Assembly: GCA_029051965.1 (NCBI GenBank)
Contig: JAIDJZ010000040.1
Span: forward strand, 1-17,857
DNA: 17,857 nucleotides
DNA from: Paramuribaculum sp.
Lineage (GTDB): Bacteria; Bacteroidota; Bacteroidia; Bacteroidales; Muribaculaceae
Direction of reading: 5' to 3'
The position numbers were made by a program, and so were the translations under genes. This document shows, in pieces, positions 1 to 5,937 of the stretch. The notes under the pieces are model-generated. The model was not told where the DNA came from and did not search any database. It saw nothing but the letters and a program-made list of their open reading frames with translations. Every line of letters begins with the position of its first letter. Within the stretch, counting starts at the first letter, position 1.

Positions 1-63
1 CGGCTACCACCTAGATCTACACGCTTAAGTTCGTCGGCAGCGTCAGATTTTTATAAGAGACAG
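1..63 (+). other. Illumina Nextera i5 adapter left on the contig end (artefact)
   Basis: Bases 1-22 match the end of the P5 flow-cell oligo apart from two G-to-T changes (positions 5 and 12). Bases 23-30 (gcttaagt) sit where the 8-base i5 index belongs. Bases 31-44 are exactly TCGTCGGCAGCGTC, and 45-63 are the Tn5 mosaic end AGATGTGTATAAGAGACAG with two G-to-T changes (49 and 51). The order P5, index, read-1 primer, mosaic end is that of a Nextera library molecule. This is sequencing adapter, not biology. Any reading frame crossing base 63 is chimeric. Confidence 0.97.
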
Positions 64-495
64 GACGAAAGATCGTCCGAGTTCGATAGTGTAGGGGAGG
101 TAGTCGCGGAGGAATTTTTCGGAGAACCGGAACATGTGGGATGTCGCGATGCGCGGGTTTCCGTCGCTGCGGAAGCGGATGTCGCTGCCGATGATGTAGC
201 GGTAGCCTCCGAGGATCTGTTCGGTCTCGGGGTCCCAGACAATCAGCTGGCGGCATGGCGGGTCCATCAGGTCGAATTCGTCGATGTCGCATTCTTTTCC
301 TGTTCCGCCACCGCCGTCGCGGAAGGCTATTTCGCGCAGACGTCCAATTTCGCGCATGATATTTGGCGCGGAGTGTCCGTCGACAACGTATATTTCGCGT
401 TCGGCGCGGTTGCTGACACGCAGCAGTCGGTCAGGGGTGAGCTCGGCTTTGATGAGCTCCAAAGGCACCGGTGGGATTATTTCGTTGGTCATCAT
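64..495 (-). CDS. glsB: GNAT-type N-acyltransferase, GlsB-like (3' end missing)
   Basis: About 144 residues of an Acetyltransf_5/hemolysin-like GNAT protein. Members of this family (OlsB, GlsB) transfer a 3-hydroxy fatty acid to the amino group of ornithine or glycine, the first step of aminolipid synthesis. Visible family features are the N-terminal IPPVPLELIKAEL segment, a basic LLRVSNRAEREIYVV stretch, REIGRLREIAFRDGG, DEFDLMD and QILGGYRYIIG. I place the start at ATG 495-493 (a second ATG follows at once), because family proteins begin just before this segment; the longer frame from 543 adds a low-complexity leader. No clear ribosome site is visible. It follows the GlsA-like gene by 59 bp on the same strand, which supports the lipid role. 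The C-terminal part is lost at the contig end, and the residues after ...GRSFV come from adapter. The glycine rather than ornithine substrate is inferred from the phylum. Confidence 0.75.
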
Positions 496-554
496 CGTTG
501 GTGGTCGCGCAGTTAGGTGCGCGTGTTGGTGGAGGCGGCGCACGCGTTTCTGTG

Positions 555-1433
555 TCAGGTCGGTTGTCCGGCCATCGGTGCGTCGTGAGAGGCGAGGCTG
601 TCGGAGAGACGCCTGATTTCAAGCGCCTGGTCGTCGGCGTTCGGACCTCCGCGCAGGGTGGTCCATGAAACAGGCTGTCCGACTGCGACTGAGAAGTGGC
701 GGCCGCGACAGCGGAACACTTCGGCCGGCAGTCGGATCATTTCGATGTTGAACTTGATCCGCAGCCGTGTCCTTAGTTTTGCAAAATTATAAAAAAAACT
801 TGAATTACGACCGCTAAAGTGCATCGGAATTATGTCGCGTCGGGAGGATATGGCTTTGTTGACAAACATTTTCTTCCATTCGAGGTCGGCGATCGTTCCG
901 TCGGGAGATTTGCGTGAAACGAGTCCGGCGGGGAATATTACGACCGGGGCCTGCGAGTCGAGGGCGCGGTCGATGGCTTCGAATGCTTCGCGGCTCTGTC
1001 GTCCGTGTTTGTTGATGGGGAGGAAAACTCCGGCGAGGGGCTTGATCGCCATCAGGATGTCGTTGACGATGAATCGGATTCCCGGTCCGTAGTGTCGTGT
1101 GAGCATGTCGATCAGTATCATTCCGTCGAGGCCTCCGAGGGGGTGGTTGCAGACGAAAATGGCGCGCGGGTTGTCGGGGAGGTTTGAGCTTCCGCAGACG
1201 GAGTAGGTGATTCCGAGGTGGTCGATGACGCCGCGGCAGAATTCGGCGTCATGCCGTCCGCGGTTGACGCGCAGCATTTCGTTGAGGCTGTCCTGACAGA
1301 TGATTCTTTCGAGCAGTCGGATCAGCGGTCCGGGGATGAAGCGGTGGTAGGCCGGGAGTCGGTCGCGCAGGACGGCGTCGAGGTCTATCTCCAGTGGAGT
1401 TCCGTCGGCCTGTCTGGCGTTTGGTTCAGTCAT
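555..1433 (-). CDS. glsA: PlsC-family O-acyltransferase, GlsA-like
   Basis: A 292-residue 1-acylglycerol-3-phosphate acyltransferase-like protein. In Bacteroidota the enzyme paired with the GNAT protein (GlsA) adds the second, ester-linked fatty acid to an N-acyl amino acid at the membrane. The acyltransferase block is NHPLGGLDG (residues 96-104), with His97 and Asp103 as the likely catalytic pair; five residues separate them, whereas the textbook PlsC motif has four. Further family blocks are FIVNDILMAIKPL, GVFLPINKHG and VVIFPAGLVSRKS (about 162-176). No secretion signal is seen. Its ATG overlaps the end of hom by 8 bp, which points to translational coupling, and the GlsB-like gene follows 59 bp later. 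The family is certain. The exact lipid product (glycine, ornithine or another aminolipid) is inferred. Confidence 0.75.
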   Translation of the reverse strand: MTEPNARQADGTPLEIDLDAVLRDRLPAYHRFIPGPLIRLLERIICQDSLNEMLRVNRGRHDAEFCRGVIDHLGITYSVCGSSNLPDNPRAIFVCNHPLGGLDGMILIDMLTRHYGPGIRFIVNDILMAIKPLAGVFLPINKHGRQSREAFEAIDRALDSQAPVVIFPAGLVSRKSPDGTIADLEWKKMFVNKAISSRRDIIPMHFSGRNSSFFYNFAKLRTRLRIKFNIEMIRLPAEVFRCRGRHFSVAVGQPVSWTTLRGGPNADDQALEIRRLSDSLASHDAPMAGQPT

Positions 1434-2637
1434 CGAGGTCGAGGAAGAATTGGGGGAAGTTAGCGATGAAGACGTGTCGGTCGGAGAGTCGGTCCCGAAT
1501 TTCGATCAGGCGTGACAGCGGAATTTCGCCGATGACATAGTTGTAGTCGGCCGAGGTGTAGTGTTCGGTTATGCGGGTGAAAGGTATTGACTGAAGGAAG
1601 TCTGCGTCGGGGTAGCGCATGTAGATTTTCAGGGGGACGTCGGTTGTGTAGTCCGGGCGGTCGACATAGTCCATTTTTTTGTATTCGTAGCGGTAGCCGT
1701 GTCGCCGTGCCATTACGTCTGAGAGGATCGAAGAGGCTGTCGGCAGGCTGCCCGCTCCTTTTCCGAACATGAACTGGCGGTCGTAGCATTCGCCGCGGAT
1801 GACGACGCCGTTGTATTCGTCGTCGACGCTGTAGATGTAGCGCGAGGGGGTGACGAATTCGGGCATGACGAACATCGTGAAGCGGTCGGCAGAGACTTTT
1901 ACGACTTGGGCTACGAGCTTGATTTTCATTGATTTTTCACGCGCATAGCGGATGTCGCTGTCGGAGATCGAAGAGATTCCGTAGGTGAATATTTTTTCCG
2001 GAGAGATGTAGACTCCGAGGGCGTGGACGGTTATTATTATGAGCTTGAAAAGCGAGTCGAATCCTTCGATGTCGAATGATGGGTCGCTTTCGGCGAATCC
2101 GAGCTGCTGGGCGCGTGTCAGTGCGTTGTCGTAGGGTTCTCCGTGGTCGAAGACGCGTGAGAGAATGTAGTTCGAGGATCCGTTGAGGATTCCCTTGACT
2201 TCGAGCAGCAGGTCGTTGTCGTAGTATTCCTCGAGGTTTCTGATGACGGGTATTGATCCGCATGATGATGCGTCGTAGAGCAGCGCGGTCGAGTGTTTCC
2301 GCTGCAGTTCGATCAGTTCGGGGAGGTGTCGTGCGATCATTGCTTTGCTTCCGGAGACGACGGGGATGCCGCGGCGGATCGCTTCGGTCACGAAGCGGTA
2401 GGATGCTTCTGGGTCGTCGACAACTTCGACGATCAGGTTGATGTTGGGGTCGTCGAGAATGCTGGCGGGGTCGTCGGTGAGCAGTGAGGGGTCTACTTCT
2501 ACGGCGCGCGGTTTAGCGAGGTTGCGGACGCAAATGCGTTCGATCGAGGCGTGGGCGTTTGTAGCGCGGCGTATGACCTGGTAGATGCCCTGGCCTACTA
2601 CGCCGAATCCGAAAAGTCCTATTCTGATTTCGTTCAT
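1426..2637 (-). CDS. hom: Homoserine dehydrogenase
   Basis: A 403-residue NAD(P)-dependent enzyme that reduces aspartate semialdehyde to homoserine, the branch point toward methionine and threonine. The nucleotide-binding loop GFGVVGQG lies at residues 10-17. SGSKAMIA corresponds to the usual TANK-A block, and GILNGSSNYIL is the family signature. AESDPSFDIEGFDSLFKL holds the substrate-binding acidic residues and the lysine. After the catalytic core there is a C-terminal part of about 80-90 residues that I do not recognise as an ACT domain. There is no fused aspartokinase, so this is the monofunctional form. It sits 52 bp downstream of metX and overlaps the next gene by 8 bp, so the four genes are probably one transcript. 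Confidence 0.93.
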   Translation of the reverse strand: MNEIRIGLFGFGVVGQGIYQVIRRATNAHASIERICVRNLAKPRAVEVDPSLLTDDPASILDDPNINLIVEVVDDPEASYRFVTEAIRRGIPVVSGSKAMIARHLPELIELQRKHSTALLYDASSCGSIPVIRNLEEYYDNDLLLEVKGILNGSSNYILSRVFDHGEPYDNALTRAQQLGFAESDPSFDIEGFDSLFKLIIITVHALGVYISPEKIFTYGISSISDSDIRYAREKSMKIKLVAQVVKVSADRFTMFVMPEFVTPSRYIYSVDDEYNGVVIRGECYDRQFMFGKGAGSLPTASSILSDVMARRHGYRYEYKKMDYVDRPDYTTDVPLKIYMRYPDADFLQSIPFTRITEHYTSADYNYVIGEIPLSRLIEIRDRLSDRHVFIANFPQFFLDLDD

Positions 2638-2689
2638 GAGAGTCGTTGGTGGGTGGGTTTATGTTGGGGAGATGTTGGAAACTTTATTT

Positions 2690-3715
2690 TCAGATGAAGT
2701 CGAGCAGCAGGTTGTTGAGCTGGCGGTGTTCGACGAGGAAGCCGTCGTGGCCGAATTCGGAGCGGATCTCGCAGTAGCGTGCTCCGGGGATTTCGGATGC
2801 GAGACGGCGCATGTCGGCCGGCGGGAAGATCATGTCGGTGGTGATTCCGATGACGATCGTCGGACATTCTATTGTTGCGAGAGCTTTTTCGCGTCCTCCG
2901 CGGTTGCGCCCGACGTCGTGGGTGTCGAATGCGTTGAGGATTGTGTGGTAGGAGTATGCGTTGTAGCGTCGGACGAGTTTGACGCCCTGATATTGCTGAT
3001 AGGTGCAGGGCCGGCGTTGTTCCCGGGGGATGAGTGTGTCGGTCTGGGTCTGCTGCGGGGTGTCGGTCTGGGTCAGGTTGTAGCCGGCTGCTCCGCGATA
3101 GGTGAGGAGTCCGATCGCCCGGGCTGCTGCGAGTCCTTTTGCGCCGGCGTCGGGAGCGGGCAGACCGAATGTGGGGTCTGCTTCGATTGCCATGCGCTGG
3201 GTCTCGTCAATGGCTATTGTCCAGGGGGAGGCGAATGCGTCGGTTGCAATGAGGATGAGGCGGTCGAACCGTGCGGGCTGGCTGACGGCCCATTCGATTG
3301 CCTGGAATCCGCCGACGGAGCTTCCGACGAGAGCGTGGATGCGGTCGATTCCGAGGGCGTCGGCCAGAATGCGGTGGGCGGCGACCATGTCGCGTATGGT
3401 CAGGGCGGGAAAGTCGCCGTAGTAGGGGGCGTCAGTGGCTGGATTGACCGAGAGGGGTCCTGTCGATCCGTAGCTTGATCCGATAATGTTGGCGCAGACC
3501 ACAAACCATCTGTCGGGGTCGAGGAAGCATCCGGTTTCGACGGTGTGTGGCCACCAGTCGGCTACGTCGCTGTTGGCTGTCAGTGCGTGGCAGACCCATA
3601 CGACGTTGTCGCGCGTCGGGCTCAGGGTGCCGAATGTGTGATAGGCTATTTCGAGTTTCCGGAGACTTTCGCCCGATTCGAGCTTTAGTGGAGCGGAATG
3701 GAGGAGGGTCTGCAT
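2690..3715 (-). CDS. metX: Homoserine O-acetyltransferase (MetX family)
   Basis: A 341-residue alpha/beta-hydrolase-fold acyltransferase that activates homoserine, normally with acetyl-CoA, for methionine synthesis by direct sulfhydrylation. The nucleophile elbow is GSSVGG with Ser133. The acid is Asp294 in TTDMIFPP and the histidine is His323 in FGHDGF, completing the triad. CHALTANSD (42-50) and NIIGSSYGSTGP (77-87) are typical MetX blocks. The lid region (about 213-230) carries a repetitive QTDTPQQTQTDT stretch. Acetyl rather than succinyl use cannot be fixed from sequence alone. The start at 3715 gives the normal MetX N-terminus. hom follows 52 bp downstream and makes the substrate of this enzyme, so the pair is functionally coherent. 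I found no -33/-7 promoter in the 138 bp upstream. Confidence 0.93.
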   Translation of the reverse strand: MQTLLHSAPLKLESGESLRKLEIAYHTFGTLSPTRDNVVWVCHALTANSDVADWWPHTVETGCFLDPDRWFVVCANIIGSSYGSTGPLSVNPATDAPYYGDFPALTIRDMVAAHRILADALGIDRIHALVGSSVGGFQAIEWAVSQPARFDRLILIATDAFASPWTIAIDETQRMAIEADPTFGLPAPDAGAKGLAAARAIGLLTYRGAAGYNLTQTDTPQQTQTDTLIPREQRRPCTYQQYQGVKLVRRYNAYSYHTILNAFDTHDVGRNRGGREKALATIECPTIVIGITTDMIFPPADMRRLASEIPGARYCEIRSEFGHDGFLVEHRQLNNLLLDFI

Positions 3716-3751
3716 GGTCTGGGGTTGCTTATATTTGTTGAGATGAGATTA

Positions 3752-3772
3752 AGAGGCTGTCAAGCAGCCTCT
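3752..3772 (-). terminator. Perfect 8-bp hairpin between spt and metX
   Basis: AGAGGCTG and CAGCCTCT form an exact inverted repeat around the loop TCAAG. Read on the minus strand it lies downstream of spt and about 37 bp ahead of the metX start. There is no long T run after it (TTAATCTC), so it could be a weak terminator of spt, an attenuator in the metX leader, or an RNA-stabilising stem. Confidence 0.5.
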
Positions 3773-3784
3773 ATGAAACGTCAA

Positions 3785-3820
3785 CAGGGCGAAATGGCCC
3801 GGCTGAGCCTGTTCGCCCTG
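3785..3820 (-). terminator. 9-bp inverted repeat downstream of spt
   Basis: CAGGGCGAA and TTCGCCCTG pair exactly around an 18-nt GC-rich loop that can itself fold (GGC/GCC). The hairpin begins 34 bp after the spt stop on the minus strand and precedes the 3752-3772 hairpin. The position suggests an spt 3' end structure, although the U-rich tail of a standard intrinsic terminator is missing. Confidence 0.5.
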
Positions 3821-3853
3821 TGTGGCAGTTACTATGTGAGAAGCGCGTTGTGA

Positions 3854-5038
3854 TCAGATCACGCCGTGTTTCTTGAATACTTTTTCGATCTTTTCGAGTG
3901 CGTAGGCGACCTGGTCTTTTGTGTGTGAGGCCATGAGGCTGAAGCGTATGAGGGTGTCGTGGGGGGCTACAGCCGGCGAAACGACGGGGTTGACGAAGAT
4001 TCCTTCGTCGAGAAGGTCGCGGGTGACTGCGAATGTCTTGAAGTTGTCGCGGATGAACAGCGGGATGATCGGGGTCGATGTGTTGCCGATCTCAATACCC
4101 ATTTTCTTGAATCCGTCGAGCGCGAGGTTGGTCACTTCCCAAAGAGCCTGCTGGTGTTCCGGTTCCTGCTCGAGGATGTCGATTGCCTTGAGGGCCGCGG
4201 CTGTTGATGCAGGAGTGATGCTGGCTGTGAATATGTAGGAGCGGGAGTGGTGGCGGAGGAAGTTTGTGATTGTTTTATCCGTTGCGATGAAGCCTCCGAG
4301 CGAGGCGAGGGATTTGGAGAATGTTCCCATGATGAGGTCGACATCATCGGCTACTCCCTGTTCAAAGCAGACTCCGCGTCCTCCCTGTCCGAAGACTCCG
4401 ATACCGTGGGCTTCGTCGACCATCACGGCGGCGTTGTATTTCTTCGCGAGCTGAGTTATCGAGCGGACATCTGCGACGTCGCCTTCCATTGAGAAAACGC
4501 TGTCGGTCACGATCAGCTTGACTTTGTCGGGATCGCAACGCTGGAGCTGCTTCTCGAGCGAGGCCATGTCGTTGTGTTTGTACTTGAGCGACTGGGAGAA
4601 TGACAGACGGCGTCCTTCGATGATCGATGCGTGGTCCTGTTCGTCCCAGAGGATGTAGTCTTCGCGTCCTGTCAGGGTCGAGACGACACCGAGGTTGACG
4701 CCGAATCCGGTCGAGTAGACCATTGCGTCTTCTTTGCCCATGTAGGCGGCGATACGTGCTTCGAGCTGTTTGTGGAGGTCGAGGGTGCCGTTGAGGAATG
4801 GCGATCCGGCGCATCCGGTTCCGTATTTGCGTGTCGCTTCGATTGCGGCTTCATGGATACGGGGGTCGTTGACGAGTCCTGTATAGCAGTTTGAACCGAA
4901 CATCAGGACTTTCTTGCCGTTCATTTTTACTTCGGAATCCTGTTCGCTTTCAATAGCGCGGAAGTAGGGGTAGATGCCGGCAGCCATAGCCTTCTGGGGC
5001 TCGGTGTAGGCCGACAGCTTTTGTTGGAGTAGCTTCAT
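3854..5038 (-). CDS. spt: Serine palmitoyltransferase (PLP-dependent alpha-oxoamine synthase)
   Basis: A 394-residue PLP enzyme that condenses L-serine with a fatty acyl-CoA to 3-ketosphinganine, the committed step of sphingolipid synthesis. Sphingolipids are abundant in Bacteroidales membranes. Family marks are GTGCAGSPFLNGT (73-85), DEQDHASIIEGRRLS (132-146), the DEAHG cofactor motif (208-212; Asp208, His211) and the PLP lysine Lys242 in GTFSKSLASLGG. The SKSLASLGG form is the one seen in bacterial serine palmitoyltransferase; glycine C-acetyltransferase (kbl) has a different sequence around its lysine. The length equals that of the known Bacteroides enzyme. The gene is probably its own transcript: two hairpins lie between it and metX, and a -7 box lies upstream. 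Confidence 0.88.
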   Translation of the reverse strand: MKLLQQKLSAYTEPQKAMAAGIYPYFRAIESEQDSEVKMNGKKVLMFGSNCYTGLVNDPRIHEAAIEATRKYGTGCAGSPFLNGTLDLHKQLEARIAAYMGKEDAMVYSTGFGVNLGVVSTLTGREDYILWDEQDHASIIEGRRLSFSQSLKYKHNDMASLEKQLQRCDPDKVKLIVTDSVFSMEGDVADVRSITQLAKKYNAAVMVDEAHGIGVFGQGGRGVCFEQGVADDVDLIMGTFSKSLASLGGFIATDKTITNFLRHHSRSYIFTASITPASTAAALKAIDILEQEPEHQQALWEVTNLALDGFKKMGIEIGNTSTPIIPLFIRDNFKTFAVTRDLLDEGIFVNPVVSPAVAPHDTLIRFSLMASHTKDQVAYALEKIEKVFKKHGVI

Positions 5039-5114
5039 AGTTACGCGTTGGATAAATAATCTATAACTATCCGCATGGCCACGCCAAATCGATTGCTCAT
5101 GGCAATGCAGGCTG

Positions 5115-5122
5115 CAAAATTA
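5115..5122 (-). promoter_or_regulatory. Candidate -7 box for spt
   Basis: On the minus strand this reads TAATTTTG, matching the Bacteroidota -7 consensus TAnnTTTG. It lies 77 bp ahead of the spt start. No TTTG is found at the expected 19-21 nt upstream, so the call rests on half a promoter. Confidence 0.4.
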
Positions 5123-5163
5123 GCAATTTTTTTGGAGAAAAGTTTACTGATTGGGAATAAATT

Positions 5164-5186
5164 TGCACAAAAAAACGGTTTTGTGC
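5164..5186 (-). terminator. Hairpin downstream of the HAD phosphatase gene
   Basis: TGCACAAAA and TTTTGTGCA form an exact 9-bp stem around a 6-nt loop. On the minus strand it lies 45 bp after the phosphatase stop and is followed by AATTTATT. The stem is AT-rich and the tail is not a clean T run, so it is a plausible but weak terminator for the tamL-phosphatase transcript. Confidence 0.45.
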
Positions 5187-5231
5187 AGCATGGATGGCAG
5201 ATTGACAGTATCCGGCGGTAAAATGTGGCTC

Positions 5232-5903
5232 TTATTGCCGAAGAGAATTCTTTCTTATTTCCATTGCCATTTCGAGGATGCTGTCGGGTCTGTGGGCTAT
5301 GTGGTCGGCGAAGTGTTCGTTGAGTTCATAGACCGGCCTGAATCCCCATGTCACTCCGACGGATGTCACTCCGGCGCGGTGGGCTGTGTCCATGTCGACT
5401 CCGGAGTCTCCGACGTAGAGCACGCTGGCTTTCGGCGTCGGGCATTTCGAGAGGATTTCGAAGACGATCGACGGGTCGGGCTTGACCGGGACACCCTCTT
5501 TCTGACCTTCGATTGCGGCCCATTCGACGGTGGGGAAGAAGTGGTGGATCAGTCGTTCGACGGCGAGCTGGTATTTGTTGGAGGCGACTGCGATGCTGAT
5601 TCCGTTTTCGCGCAGGCTGTGGAGCAGGTCTGTGATTCCGGGATAGGGGACTGTCAGGTCTGCCATGTGGGATTCGTAGTAGGCGCGGAAGTGGGTCATC
5701 ATTGTGTCGATGTTGGATTCGGTGCGGGCATCCTCTGGAAGCACGCGTTCGAGCAGACGGCGCACGCCGTTGCCGACGAAGTAGGGGTAGGCTTCGGGGG
5801 CGTGTGTGGGGAACCCGGTCTTTTCGAGGGCGTAGTTGGCTGCTGCCGCGAGGTCAGCGATTGTGTTCAGCAGGGTTCCGTCTAAGTCAAATATTACGAG
5901 CAT
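5232..5903 (-). CDS. gph: HAD-family phosphatase, phosphoglycolate phosphatase-like
   Basis: A 223-residue haloacid dehalogenase-type hydrolase of the Gph/PGP group. All four HAD motifs are present: FDLDGT with Asp6 (nucleophile) and Asp8, VASNK with Ser108, KPDP with Lys141, and GDSGVD with Asp166 and Asp170. An alpha-helical cap sits between motifs I and II (about 15-85), as in subclass I enzymes. The family dephosphorylates small phosphorylated metabolites; 2-phosphoglycolate is the textbook substrate, but other phosphates are possible and the sequence does not decide. It starts 34 bp after the barrel-protein gene on the same strand and is probably cotranscribed with it, though no functional link is obvious. 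Confidence 0.85.
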   Translation of the reverse strand: MLVIFDLDGTLLNTIADLAAAANYALEKTGFPTHAPEAYPYFVGNGVRRLLERVLPEDARTESNIDTMMTHFRAYYESHMADLTVPYPGITDLLHSLRENGISIAVASNKYQLAVERLIHHFFPTVEWAAIEGQKEGVPVKPDPSIVFEILSKCPTPKASVLYVGDSGVDMDTAHRAGVTSVGVTWGFRPVYELNEHFADHIAHRPDSILEMAMEIRKNSLRQ

Positions 5904-5937
5904 ATCGGTTGGGGATGTTGTTGTTTTGTCAATGGGA

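Noticed and set aside
2585..3478. Long plus-strand open frame of 297 codons opposite metX
   Set aside because: It is the mirror frame of metX; its product is a Val/Gly/Cys-rich string with no domain, while the minus strand has the full catalytic triad.
3716..3853. Possible SAM riboswitch ahead of metX
   Set aside because: The two stems do not show the conserved SAM-I or SAM-II core sequences; only plain hairpins are visible.
3850..3862. GTGATC-A-GATCAC palindrome at the spt stop
   Set aside because: It lies over the last codons and stop of spt; a short palindrome of this kind in coding sequence is likely chance.
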